Shown: piece by piece, positions 8,355-16,216 of the stretch
Position numbering within the stretch: position 1 is the first letter of the stretch
How the letters are laid out: each line of letters starts with the position of its first letter
Assembly (NCBI GenBank): GCA_000434915.1
Contig: FR882049.1
Span: 1 to 39,420 of the forward strand
Direction: 5' to 3'
Source: Ruminococcus sp. CAG:563
Lineage (GTDB): Bacteria; Bacillota; Clostridia; Oscillospirales; Acutalibacteraceae
Length of the DNA: 39,420 bases
Notes under the pieces: model-generated
Database searches by the model: none
The model's input: only the letters and a program-made list of their open reading frames with translations
Told to the model about the DNA's origin: nothing
Translations under genes and position numbers: made by a program

Positions 8355-9446
8355 TTACCTCGCAAGCCAGTCCGTACCGTATCTGACGGTCAGCATATCA
8401 GCCAAGGTCAGTGCAGTAACGGCATCGACAACCGCTCTCGCACGGTGAACTATGCAAGGGTCATGTCTGCCCTTGATTTCAATATCCGTGTTGCCGACAT
8501 TGAGGAAATCAATCGTCTCCTGCTTCTTGGCTATTGACGGTGTGGGCTTGACGGCACAGCGGAAAACAATAGGCTGACCGTTCGTGATTCCGCCGCCGAT
8601 ACCGCCGTTATGGTTCGTCAGCGTATATGCCTTACCGTGTTCATCGATTCTGTATGCGTCGTTTGACTCGCTTCCCCTCATATCGGCAAGAGCAAATCCG
8701 TCGCCGAACTCGACGCCCTTGACCGCCGGAACCGAGAAAAGCGCATGGGAAAGCAGACTTTCAACCGTATCAAACCACGGCTCGCCGACACCCTTCGGGA
8801 TTCCGATAACCGCCGTTTCAAGCACTCCGCCAACGCTGTCGCCTTCGGCTCTCGCCTGCATGATCGCATCTTTCATCTTTTTCTCAAGAGCCGAATCAAC
8901 AAGCGGAAATTCGGCATTTTCAAGCCTTTCCGCATCGGCTTCAGGCTTCATTTTTTCATCATTTATACCTGCCAAGCGGCTGATGTGCGTTCCTATTATA
9001 ATGCCCTTCTGCCTAAGTGCACTCTGAACGATTGCACCTGCGGCAACGAGAGCTGCCGTGATTCTGCCGCTGAAATGGCCGCCGCCCCTTGCGTCCTCGA
9101 AGCCGTGATACTTACAGAATGCAGGATAATCGGCGTGACCGGGTCTCGCCTTGCCCGCAAGTGCGGAATAATCCGAGCTGTGCGTATCGGCATTCTTTAT
9201 CAAAATGCAGATCGGCGTGCCGGTCGTGTGGCCGTCATAAACTCCGCTCTCAAAAAGAAGCTCGTCCTTTTCGCTTCGTGCCGTGGAGATTTTACCGCTC
9301 GGTCTGCGAAGTGCCATTTTCGTATCTATATAATTCTTATCAATTTTAATGCCCGGAGCAATTCCGTCTATCACCGCTCCGATTGCACTTCCGTGACTCT
9401 CGCCGAAAAGCGTAACGGTCAAGGCATTTCCGAATGTATTTTTCAT
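8355..9446 (-). CDS. aroC: Chorismate synthase
   Basis: Converts EPSP to chorismate using reduced FMN, the branch point to Phe, Tyr, Trp and folate. The protein begins NTFGNALTVTLFGESHGSAIG with the conserved ESHG signature. HADY and GRITAALVAAGA-type segments follow, with GGISNG-like GGITNGQPIVFR later. An upstream in-frame GTG (9470) exists, but the ATG at 9446 starts at the family consensus and has GGGAGG about 13 bases upstream; the product is 363 residues. The start overlaps the aroB stop (ATGA). Confidence 0.95.
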   Translation of the reverse strand: MKNTFGNALTVTLFGESHGSAIGAVIDGIAPGIKIDKNYIDTKMALRRPSGKISTARSEKDELLFESGVYDGHTTGTPICILIKNADTHSSDYSALAGKARPGHADYPAFCKYHGFEDARGGGHFSGRITAALVAAGAIVQSALRQKGIIIGTHISRLAGINDEKMKPEADAERLENAEFPLVDSALEKKMKDAIMQARAEGDSVGGVLETAVIGIPKGVGEPWFDTVESLLSHALFSVPAVKGVEFGDGFALADMRGSESNDAYRIDEHGKAYTLTNHNGGIGGGITNGQPIVFRCAVKPTPSIAKKQETIDFLNVGNTDIEIKGRHDPCIVHRARAVVDAVTALTLADMLTVRYGTDWLAR

Positions 9447-10465
9447 GACAGCGAAAGCACCTCCCTGCACCTTGCAACAATTTCGTCAACCGTCATTTTT
9501 TCTTCTCTGAACGTTCCGATTTTATCAACGATTATAACCGTTATTGCGTCGCCGCCTGCTTTTTTATCGTGAAGCATCGCCGCTTTAAGCTCCTTTTCGT
9601 AACCTCTCCATGAAGTCGGAATGTCCATCCTGTGAAGAATGTGACGAAGCCTTTTGACAATATCGGGGCTGCTCATGCAAAGCATTCCAAGGCCAACGCA
9701 TTCGCCGTGGAAAAGCGGATAATCGCTGCTCTCCTCTATGCTTTCAATCGCATGACCGACCGTATGGCCGAAGTTGAGAACCTTGCGAAGTCCTTTTTCT
9801 TTCTCGTCTTCTTCAACTACGGCTTTTTTTATTTTCAGTGCTTCTATAATTATCTTGTCGATTTTTTCATCGTAATTATCCTCAACCTCGCAGAACATCT
9901 CGGCATTGAAGGTTGCAAACATTTTGATTGCTTCCGCCATGCCGCATGCGAGCTGTCTTGAGGAGAGAGTGCTCAGAACATCAGGGTCTATGAGTACGGC
10001 TTTCGGCTGATAGAATGCTCCAACGAGGTTCTTATATCCTGCGAAATCAACGGCCACTTTGCCGCCGATTGAGGAATCAATCTGAGAGAGAAGAGTTGTC
10101 GGAACATTGTAGAAATCAACACCTCTCATGTATGACGCAGCGACAAATCCGGCAAGATCGCCCATAACTCCGCCGCCGACGGCTACAACACAGTCGCTTC
10201 TTGTGAACTTCTCTTCGACCATCTTTTCGAGCAATTGCATGTATGTTGCCATGCATTTATTCTGCTCACCCCGAGGCAGTGTCACAACATAAGGCTCTTT
10301 GCAAAAGGAAGCGATTTTGTCGGAATACTTGAACGGCACACCGTCATCAGTAACTATCAAAACTTTTCTGTCGAGCTTCAAAAGCTCGTCTGCTCTTTGG
10401 AGTGCGCCGCGTTCGACCGTTATGTCGTAGCTGTTTGCTCCAAGCTCCATGTGCAATACGCTCAT
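9443..10465 (-). CDS. aroB: 3-dehydroquinate synthase
   Basis: Cyclises DAHP to 3-dehydroquinate with a transient NAD oxidation and a bound divalent metal. The 340 residues are slightly shorter than common homologues. AVGGGVMGDLAGFVAASYMRG (about 99-119, the NAD-binding region), NVPTTLLSQIDSSIGGK, LNFGHTVGHAIE and LFHGECVGLGM, with the metal-ligand His residues, are all present. The ATG at 10465 overlaps the pheA stop (TAATG), and the end overlaps aroC by four bases. Confidence 0.95.
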   Translation of the reverse strand: MSVLHMELGANSYDITVERGALQRADELLKLDRKVLIVTDDGVPFKYSDKIASFCKEPYVVTLPRGEQNKCMATYMQLLEKMVEEKFTRSDCVVAVGGGVMGDLAGFVAASYMRGVDFYNVPTTLLSQIDSSIGGKVAVDFAGYKNLVGAFYQPKAVLIDPDVLSTLSSRQLACGMAEAIKMFATFNAEMFCEVEDNYDEKIDKIIIEALKIKKAVVEEDEKEKGLRKVLNFGHTVGHAIESIEESSDYPLFHGECVGLGMLCMSSPDIVKRLRHILHRMDIPTSWRGYEKELKAAMLHDKKAGGDAITVIIVDKIGTFREEKMTVDEIVARCREVLSLS

Positions 10466-11568
10466 TATTCTTCGCCCCTTTCGTTGAGTACCTTTTCATC
10501 AGAGAAGCTTCCGATAATTTTTACATTCTCGCAAAGCTTTTTAAGGTCATGTATCATCTTCCGTCCGTCGAGGGAGTCAATGTTGCCCTCGCCCTCGGCG
10601 TAAAAATAATATTCCCAGTTTTCATTACCCGTCGGTCTGCTCTTGAGACTTCTGAGGTTAAATCTGTATTCACCGATAACAGCAATAGCTCCGCCGAGCG
10701 AACCCGGCTCATTCTTTGTCGTGAACATTATAAGAAAATGCTCGTCCTTCGGCGACACCTTGCATTCGGCTCTTGTGAAAACGGCAAATCTCGTTGTGTT
10801 GTTCTTGTTCTCGTTGATGTCCTCTTGCAAGATTTTCAGACCGTAAAGCTCTGCCGTGTCCTTTGAAGCAACAACGGCGATATCTTTTCTGTCGCCCTCG
10901 GCAACCGACTTGGCGGCGACTGCGGTGTTGACCGCCTGAGTGAGCCTCCAGCCGTGTCGCTTGAGGTAAGGCATACACTGCGAGAGTGCCTGCGGATGAC
11001 TTCTTACCTCGGTGATATCGTCAATATCCGTACCCGGCTTTGCGAGCAGACTCTGACCGAGCGGCATATCGTAGATGCCCGAGACGGTGAGATTGCCGTG
11101 AAAAGCAAGGTCAAGCACACGGTCAACGTCGCCGGCGTAGCTGTTCTCAATCGGAAGAACCGCACAGTCGCAAGCGCCCTCCTCAACGGCCTTGTATGCG
11201 CTGTCGAAATCAGGGCAGGAAACTGTCTCGCCGCATCTGAAAATTCTCCTTGCAGCGATGTAAGCAAATGCACCCTCAACTCCGCTGTAGGCAATCCTCA
11301 TGCCCTCAAGCACACGCTTTTGATATTTCTTTGAAACGTCCATAACGTTCTGTATAAAGCTTTCGTAATATGGCTGATACTCAAATGAAACAAACTCGCT
11401 GTTTTTGGCGGTCAGCTCCGCTTCACGCTTTTTATCCTCAATCGGCAGTGCGTTCTCCCTTTTGAATTTGGCAACGACCTCGGCCGCCTTCATTCTTTTT
11501 TCAAAAAGCTCTGCCATTTCGGCGTCAATTTTTTCGATTGATCTTCGTGCATTTTGCAAATTGTTCAT
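10465..11568 (-). CDS. pheA: Bifunctional chorismate mutase / prephenate dehydratase
   Basis: First gene of the aro operon. Residues about 1-85 form an AroQ-type chorismate mutase helix bundle (IDAEMAELFEKRMKAAEVVAKFK). Then follows prephenate dehydratase beginning RIAYSGVEGAFA, with the catalytic NTTRFAVF motif. A C-terminal ACT domain (HFLIMFTTKNEPGSLGGAI, LKSRPT, close to the GAL/ESRP pair that binds Phe) suggests allosteric inhibition by phenylalanine. An in-frame ATG lies at 11583, but the ATG at 11568 has GAGGGA seven bases upstream and is preferred; the product is 367 residues. Transcription enters through the leader-peptide attenuator upstream. Confidence 0.93.
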   Translation of the reverse strand: MNNLQNARRSIEKIDAEMAELFEKRMKAAEVVAKFKRENALPIEDKKREAELTAKNSEFVSFEYQPYYESFIQNVMDVSKKYQKRVLEGMRIAYSGVEGAFAYIAARRIFRCGETVSCPDFDSAYKAVEEGACDCAVLPIENSYAGDVDRVLDLAFHGNLTVSGIYDMPLGQSLLAKPGTDIDDITEVRSHPQALSQCMPYLKRHGWRLTQAVNTAVAAKSVAEGDRKDIAVVASKDTAELYGLKILQEDINENKNNTTRFAVFTRAECKVSPKDEHFLIMFTTKNEPGSLGGAIAVIGEYRFNLRSLKSRPTGNENWEYYFYAEGEGNIDSLDGRKMIHDLKKLCENVKIIGSFSDEKVLNERGEE

Positions 11569-11601
11569 TTGAATATCCCTCATTTACTAAATAATGACAT
11601 T

Positions 11602-11644
11602 AAAAAATCCGCATAGCCTATTCTAAACGAATCTTCTATGCGGA
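11602..11644 (-). terminator. Attenuator terminator of the aro operon
   Basis: On the minus strand TCCGCATAG (11644-11636) pairs perfectly with CTATGCGGA (11616-11608), with a smaller ATTC/GAAT pairing in the loop, and is followed by six T (11607-11602). It lies between the leader peptide stop and pheA, where a Trp/Phe-operon-type attenuator would be. The 5' arm contains CCGCA, which could pair with TGCGG inside the leader peptide gene (the Cys-Gly codons), a possible competing structure. Confidence 0.8.
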
Positions 11645-11688
11645 ATCTCTACTCTTTAATTTTTCGGCAACGGCGAAAAGCCATCATT

Positions 11689-11766
11689 TTAGCCGATTTT
11701 TGCAAAGGCAGAAAGGCCGCAGTGATGGTAATAATAAAATCGATTGTATATTTTCTTGTTTAACAT
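11689..11766 (-). CDS. Aromatic-amino-acid leader peptide of the aro operon
   Basis: A 25-codon open frame (ATG 11766-11764, TAA 11691-11689) lies 25 bases after the expected start of transcription and has a strong GGAGG seven bases upstream. Its product contains Y7, N8, R9 and then F10 Y11 Y12 Y13 H14 H15 C16 G17, with a further Phe at 21. It is followed at once by nested GC-rich pairings (TCGGC with GCCGA, and GGC-TTTTC-GCC) and then the terminator. The run of Phe/Tyr codons before an operon for Phe and Tyr synthesis is the classical signature of ribosome-mediated attenuation: stalling when Phe- or Tyr-tRNA is scarce would favour antitermination. The peptide itself probably has no other role. 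Confidence 0.82.
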   Translation of the reverse strand: MLNKKIYNRFYYYHHCGLSAFAKIG

Positions 11767-11797
11767 CGAGCTTCCTCCAACCTTTAAATTTTTCTAT

Positions 11798-11826
11798 ATT
11801 ATAGCCCCGTCAAGGGGATTTGTCAA
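11798..11826 (-). promoter_or_regulatory. Consensus sigma-A promoter of the aro operon
   Basis: On the minus strand, TTGACA (11826-11821), a 17-base spacer and TATAAT (11803-11798): both hexamers are perfect. The spacer contains CCCC-TTGAC-GGGG, a small inverted repeat that could be an operator. Start of transcription is expected near 11791, giving a leader of about 220 bases before pheA. Confidence 0.9.
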
Positions 11827-11875
11827 TAGAAAACCTTACTTTTTTCATATTTTCTCTATTAACATTCTCATTCTA

Positions 11876-11904
11876 TTGACACTTTGCTGTTTAAATGATA
11901 TAAT
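11876..11904 (+). promoter_or_regulatory. Consensus sigma-A promoter of brnQ
   Basis: TTGACA (11876-11881), 17 bases, TATAAT (11899-11904). It is divergent from the equally perfect aro promoter, with 49 bp between the two -35 boxes. Transcription should start near 11911, leaving a leader of about 112 bases before brnQ. Confidence 0.9.
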
Positions 11905-11910
11905 TAGTTT

Positions 11911-12022
11911 TTGAAGGGCTATTTACGGGTATTTTGTACAGTTTTGTACTCGTCTCAAAGAGATTTGGGGCGGGCTTTTTTATGCCCTCATACAGATTTC
12001 AAAAGTTAAAGGATAGGATAAA
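11911..12022 (+). promoter_or_regulatory. Structured brnQ 5' leader, class unknown
   Basis: The leader contains GTACA-GTTT-TGTAC, TCTC-AAA-GAGA and GGGC-TTTTTTAT-GCCC pairings, and a possible closing pairing of AGGGC (near 11918) with GCCCT (near 11985). CGGGTA and TACTCG can pair as an alternative. I see no T-box core sequence and no convincing Leu/Ile/Val leader peptide. It could sense branched-chain amino acid supply, but that is only inferred from the gene. Confidence 0.35.
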
Positions 12023-13348
12023 ATGAAACTAACAAAAAGAAAAATGACATTGATAAGCTTCATGCTGTTTTCACTCTTTTTCGGAGCCGGAAACCTTATC
12101 TTTCCACCGTTTCTCGGTCAAAATGCAGGTGATCATTTGGTTTCGGCTATGGTCGGCTTTCTCGCCACGGCGGTAATTCTCCCCGTGCTGGGCGTTATCG
12201 TTGTCGCCGAATTCAACGGACTTGACCGCCTGGCACAAAAGGTCGGCAAGCGATTTTCGCTTATCTTCACTGTTTTGATTTATCTCTCAATCGGCCCGGG
12301 ACTCGGCATTCCGAGAGCCGCTTCCGTCCCGTTTGAAATGGCGGTTGCACCCTATCTCCCCGAGGGACACTCCGTGAAGCTTTGGATGATCGTTTATTCG
12401 CTCGTATTTTTCCTCGTCGCTCTTTGGCTTTGTATGACGCCCGGCAAGCTCGTCAGCAGAATCGGCAATGTGCTGACCCCGAGCCTGCTGATTCTTATCG
12501 TTTTCCTTTTTATAAGCTTTTTATTCAAGGGTGAGGTCAACATCGCCCCGGCTCAGGAAGCCTACCGAAACGGAGCATTTTTCAAGGGCTTCTCGGAGGG
12601 TTATCAGACGATGGACACCATCGCCGCCCTTAATTTTGGTCTTGTCATTGCAACCACACTCGGCACATTCGGGCTTAAAGAGAAAAAGGCTTTGGTTCGT
12701 CACACCGTTTTCGCAGGAGTAATCGCAGGCTCAATCCTTGCTGCGGTTTACATCATGCTCGCCTACATGGGTGCAGCAAGCTCCGGCGTTTATCCTATTC
12801 AGGAAAACGGCGCATGGACGCTTCGCTGTATCGTATATCAGCTTTTCGGTGCACCGGGAGCAATTCTTCTCGCCGCTATTTTCACGCTTGCGTGTCTTAC
12901 AACCTGCGTAGGTCTTATCAATTCCATTTCGCAGTTTTTCTCGGTGATCTTCAAAAAAATAAGCTATCGTAAATGGGTATGTATCATAATAGCTTTCTCA
13001 TTTTTAGTATGCAATCTCGGTCTGACGGCAATCCTCAGCATTTCGATTCCGATTCTCAATGCAATCTATCCCATGGCAATCGTGCTCATTATCCTCGGAC
13101 TCAGCGACAAGCTGTGGAAAAATAACCGTTATGTTTATCCGCTTGTAATCGGTGTCACCGGCGTTGTCAGCGTCATTTACGCCTGTGACGAGGCCGGACT
13201 TTCACTCGGCTTTATAACAACGCTTTGCCAAAAGCTTCCGCTCTATTCAATGGGCTTCTGCTGGGTCAGCGTGGCATTAGTAATGCTTATCATAAGCCTT
13301 GCAATCGGATTTATAAGAAGCAAGAAGAAGCCAACAAAGAAGGCATAA
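12023..13348 (+). CDS. brnQ: Branched-chain amino acid transporter, BrnQ/LIVCS family
   Basis: Membrane carrier for leucine, isoleucine and valine uptake coupled to Na+ or H+. The 441 residues form about twelve hydrophobic segments and carry the family signature FGAGNLIFPPFLGQNAG at about 20-36. GPGLGIPRAASVPFEMAV (about 92-109) and TTCVGLINSISQFFS (about 293-307) are further family segments. The ATG at 12023 follows AAAGGATAGG. It is a single-gene unit between its own consensus promoter and a terminator at 13362-13402, and it separates the aro operon from the SCP2/transketolase operon. Confidence 0.93.
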   Translation: MKLTKRKMTLISFMLFSLFFGAGNLIFPPFLGQNAGDHLVSAMVGFLATAVILPVLGVIVVAEFNGLDRLAQKVGKRFSLIFTVLIYLSIGPGLGIPRAASVPFEMAVAPYLPEGHSVKLWMIVYSLVFFLVALWLCMTPGKLVSRIGNVLTPSLLILIVFLFISFLFKGEVNIAPAQEAYRNGAFFKGFSEGYQTMDTIAALNFGLVIATTLGTFGLKEKKALVRHTVFAGVIAGSILAAVYIMLAYMGAASSGVYPIQENGAWTLRCIVYQLFGAPGAILLAAIFTLACLTTCVGLINSISQFFSVIFKKISYRKWVCIIIAFSFLVCNLGLTAILSISIPILNAIYPMAIVLIILGLSDKLWKNNRYVYPLVIGVTGVVSVIYACDEAGLSLGFITTLCQKLPLYSMGFCWVSVALVMLIISLAIGFIRSKKKPTKKA

Positions 13349-13361
13349 TAAATACAAATAC

Positions 13362-13402
13362 AAAAATCGCTGTCTCGGCAAAAGCCTTGACAGCGATTTA
13401 TT
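13362..13402. terminator. Bidirectional terminator between brnQ and the SCP2 operon
   Basis: AAATCGCTGTC (13364-13374) pairs perfectly with GACAGCGATTT (13389-13399), with A-rich flanks on the left and T-rich on the right. It lies between two convergent transcription units and can terminate both. Confidence 0.85.
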
Positions 13403-13418
13403 ATTGTTAAGTTATCTT

Positions 13419-14225
13419 TTAACCCTGTGCGTAAGCGCCGACCTGCATCATGAAGTCGCCGATCTGTGCGCCGAACTCGGGAGCACCGTCCATGATGAGC
13501 TTGCCGTGCTTTGTGGATTCAAGCATATCGTCCGTTGAAAGGAGGATACCGAATGCACTCTCAAGGCAATCAAATCTCATGGTGAAGAAAGGCATAGCTC
13601 TCTTGTATGTGCCGCGGCCTGCTCTGGTCTTGCCGGCCTTAACACGAAGGAAAGCGTTGACCTCGGGATGTCCGTCAACCGCCCATGCATAAACACGGTC
13701 GGGGCTCTTCTTTGCCCAATCATGAACAGCTTCGTGTCCGTTCTTGTTGAGCTGGCTGATGCCCGATGAAAGGAGATAGAAGAAGCACTTGCAGGCGAGA
13801 ACCTGTGTTGCCTCGTCCTCCGGGCAAGCCTTGATGTTAAGAAGCGATGACATCTTGAGAAGAACAGCCATAAATGCTGCGAACTCAACGGGCTTTTTAA
13901 GAACACCCTTCATCTTCGGGAGGGTTGCCGGAGCAATCTTGCCCTTGAAGAAAGCATTCATAGCTTCCATTGACTTGAACTCAAGCTCAATATGAGCGTT
14001 TGTAGCAACTTTATCCGCACAAACTTTCCATTCACCGTTGTTGACTGTAAAGTGCGTTGCATACTTGCCGCAAGGGGCATCGGGATCCAAACAGCTGACC
14101 TGATAGATGCAGTGAATATGCTCGAATTTCTTAGCGAGCTTCGGATCGTCGTTAGCAATGACTTTGAGCAGCGGCAATGCAGAGTTAAGGAAGATTTTAT
14201 TGGTTAACAATACATCATTTGCCAT
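13419..14225 (-). CDS. Tandem SCP2-like protein B, function unknown
   Basis: A 268-residue soluble protein, last gene of a five-gene operon. The first half (about 45-135) resembles an SCP2 sterol-carrier fold: a hydrophobic-alternating stretch around FTVNNGEWKV, then IELEFKSMEAMNAFFKGKIAPATLPKMKG. The second half (about 180-265) repeats the layout with VNAFLRVKAGKTRAG, MRFDCLESAFGILLS and HGKLIMDGAPEFGAQIGDFM. I see no signal peptide or membrane segment. SCP2 domains bind lipids or other hydrophobic ligands and sometimes present them to enzymes. The ATG at 14225 is preferred over a TTG at 14231 because of AAGGAA upstream. Domain assignment is by pattern only. Confidence 0.6.
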   Translation of the reverse strand: MANDVLLTNKIFLNSALPLLKVIANDDPKLAKKFEHIHCIYQVSCLDPDAPCGKYATHFTVNNGEWKVCADKVATNAHIELEFKSMEAMNAFFKGKIAPATLPKMKGVLKKPVEFAAFMAVLLKMSSLLNIKACPEDEATQVLACKCFFYLLSSGISQLNKNGHEAVHDWAKKSPDRVYAWAVDGHPEVNAFLRVKAGKTRAGRGTYKRAMPFFTMRFDCLESAFGILLSTDDMLESTKHGKLIMDGAPEFGAQIGDFMMQVGAYAQG

Positions 14226-14246
14226 TATCAATCATTCCTTTCGGTA

Positions 14247-15266
14247 TTATACATCGTCGTCCCAGTTGTCGTCTTCCTCGAAGTCCTTATTCATAGCCTC
14301 ACGAACAGCGGCAATGATACCGTTGCAGTCGATGCCGAGCATTGACATGATGTCCTCATGGAGACCGATGGGAGCGAACTTATCCTGGAGACCGAGACGG
14401 GTGAATGCACAGCCCTTGCCTGCTTCAGCCATAACCTCGGCAACAGCGCCGCCGAGACCGCCGAGAACAGTGTGATCCTCAACAGTGATGATACGGCGAG
14501 TATCCATAACTGCTTTGAGAACTGCTTCCTTATCAATAGGCTTGATCGTGTGCATATCAAGAACACGAACCTTGAGTCCGTCAGCTTCCTCAAGGAACTT
14601 AGCTGCCTGGTAAGCCTGGAATACGCAGGAACCGCAAGCGATAACCGTAATATCGGTACCCGGGTTGACCTCGATAGCCTTGCCTACCTCAAACTTGTAC
14701 TCACGGGGATAATCCTTGCCGTAAAGAGTACGGTCGAAACCACGGTTGATACGGATATAGTAAGGACCGAAGTTCTCGTAAGCTGCCTTAACTGCTTCTG
14801 CTGTCTCGATACCGTCAGCGGGGCAGATAAGAGTGATGTTCGGCATTGAACGGATAACCGCCATATCGCAGATAGCGTGGTGAGTTGAACCCGCCTGACC
14901 GAATGATGTACCCGAATGGGTAGCAATAATCTTTGCGTTAACGTTCTGATAGCAGATATCCGTATGGATCTGATCAGCCGAACGAAGAGATGCGAATGTT
15001 GAGAAAGTTGAAACGAAGGGAACAAGTCCGGCCTTAGCCATACCTGCTGCCATACCGAACATGTTCTGCTCGGCAATACCTACGTTGAAGAAACGATCCG
15101 GAAATTCCTTGCCGAATACACCGATCTTTGTAGAACCTGCAAGGTCAGCTGAAAGACCGACGATTTCCTTATGCTCACGACCGAGGTCAACAAGTGTCTG
15201 GCCGTAGATTTCCGCTGTTGAAAGCTCTGTGGATTCAAGAGCTGTATATGAAAGTCCGCCTGCCAT
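14247..15266 (-). CDS. Transketolase, C-terminal subunit
   Basis: This 339-residue protein carries the pyrimidine-binding and C-terminal domains of transketolase. The conserved VGIAEQNMFGMAAGMA segment at about 62-77 contains the catalytic Glu (E66) that activates thiamine diphosphate. FVSTFSTFASLRSADQIHTD and SHTG-like HSGTSFGQAGSTHHAICD follow. It needs the upstream N-terminal subunit to form the active site. Its ATG overlaps the stop of that subunit (TAATG), the tightest possible coupling and consistent with 1:1 assembly. A short acidic tail (FEEDDNWDDDV) ends the protein. The substrate is unknown; the operon context suggests something other than routine pentose phosphate flux. Confidence 0.88.
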   Translation of the reverse strand: MAGGLSYTALESTELSTAEIYGQTLVDLGREHKEIVGLSADLAGSTKIGVFGKEFPDRFFNVGIAEQNMFGMAAGMAKAGLVPFVSTFSTFASLRSADQIHTDICYQNVNAKIIATHSGTSFGQAGSTHHAICDMAVIRSMPNITLICPADGIETAEAVKAAYENFGPYYIRINRGFDRTLYGKDYPREYKFEVGKAIEVNPGTDITVIACGSCVFQAYQAAKFLEEADGLKVRVLDMHTIKPIDKEAVLKAVMDTRRIITVEDHTVLGGLGGAVAEVMAEAGKGCAFTRLGLQDKFAPIGLHEDIMSMLGIDCNGIIAAVREAMNKDFEEDDNWDDDV

Positions 15267-16135
15267 TATTTTGCCTCCTTTTCTACACGAGCAATACGCT
15301 TCTCATAGTGCTTCTTAAGGCTTTCCTTAGCCTCTTTATACTTAGCCTCGTCAACTGCGCCGTAATGCCAGTGGTAATCGTCCTCCATGAAGTCGATACC
15401 TTCACCCTTGATGGTGTTGGCAATAATCATAACGGGAGCGTCCGGCTCGCCGAGAGCGTAGTCGATTGCGTTTGAAAGCTCCATCATGTTGTGACCGTCG
15501 ATGTCAAATACATGGAAGCCGAATGCACGCCACTTGTCAGCAAAAGGCTCAAGGGGCATAACATCCTCTGTGCGGCCGTCGATCATGCACTTGTTACGGT
15601 CAACGAACGAAATAACGTTTGTTGCGTGGAATGCATTGATTGACATAGCTGCTTCCCAGTTTGAACCCTCGTCGCACTCGCCGTCGCCGAGGATACAGTA
15701 TGTCTTGTAATCCTTACCGAGAACACGGGCTGCAAGAGCAGTACCGAGAGCGATTGAAAGTCCGTGACCGAGAGAACCTGTTGAAGCGTCAACACCTACA
15801 ACCTTGTTGGAGTCAAGATGGATACCCATCTTTGAGTTTGTGAGGTTGAAAGTCTTGAGCTGCTCGGGATCATTGTAACCGAAGTCACAAAGAACGGGAG
15901 CATAAGCGATTCCCGAATGACCCTTTGAAAGGATGAAACGGTCTCTGTCCTCCCAGTTGGGATCGTCCTTTTTGATGTTGAGGTACTTGTGGTAGAGAAT
16001 GGTCAACATATCCATAACGCTCATACCGCCGCCGATGTGGCCGCTGCCTGCCCAATATGTAGTATCAAGGCAGAGGTTACGAAGCTCAAAAGCTTTCTTC
16101 TCAAGAGCTAACCATTCCTGTTTGGTCAATGCCAT
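15266..16135 (-). CDS. Transketolase, N-terminal subunit
   Basis: This 289-residue subunit binds the diphosphate end of thiamine diphosphate. GSGHIGGGMS (about 30-39), SKGHSG (70-75) and the GDGE...N motif GDGECDEGSNW (about 150-160) are intact. Split transketolases are common in Firmicutes and archaea. The ATG at 16135 has GGGAGG nine bases upstream. An 81-bp gap with a strong 9-bp hairpin separates it from the aminotransferase. The enzyme would move a two-carbon ketol unit from a ketose onto an aldehyde acceptor, whose identity the sequence does not show. Confidence 0.88.
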   Translation of the reverse strand: MALTKQEWLALEKKAFELRNLCLDTTYWAGSGHIGGGMSVMDMLTILYHKYLNIKKDDPNWEDRDRFILSKGHSGIAYAPVLCDFGYNDPEQLKTFNLTNSKMGIHLDSNKVVGVDASTGSLGHGLSIALGTALAARVLGKDYKTYCILGDGECDEGSNWEAAMSINAFHATNVISFVDRNKCMIDGRTEDVMPLEPFADKWRAFGFHVFDIDGHNMMELSNAIDYALGEPDAPVMIIANTIKGEGIDFMEDDYHWHYGAVDEAKYKEAKESLKKHYEKRIARVEKEAK

Positions 16136-16169
16136 AAGAGTTTTCCTCCCTATTTTTATTCTTTTTTAC

Positions 16170-16194
16170 ACAGGCGGCAAGCTCGGCCGCCTGT
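16170..16194 (-). other. Intercistronic mRNA hairpin
   Basis: ACAGGCGGC (16170-16178) pairs perfectly with GCCGCCTGT (16186-16194) around a seven-base loop. No T run follows on either strand, so it is not an ordinary terminator. Between the aminotransferase and transketolase genes it may stabilise or mark a processing site in the mRNA. Confidence 0.5.
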
Positions 16195-16216
16195 GAGTGA
16201 TTATCTTATCTGAAAC

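Noticed and set aside
11930..11975. Type II CRISPR repeat/tracr-like text (TTTTGTACTC... near brnQ)
   Set aside because: Single copy, directly downstream of a brnQ promoter, with no cas9 and no array. Chance resemblance.
11911..12022. T-box riboswitch upstream of brnQ
   Set aside because: No T-box core sequence and too short. The leader is structured, but of no class I can name.
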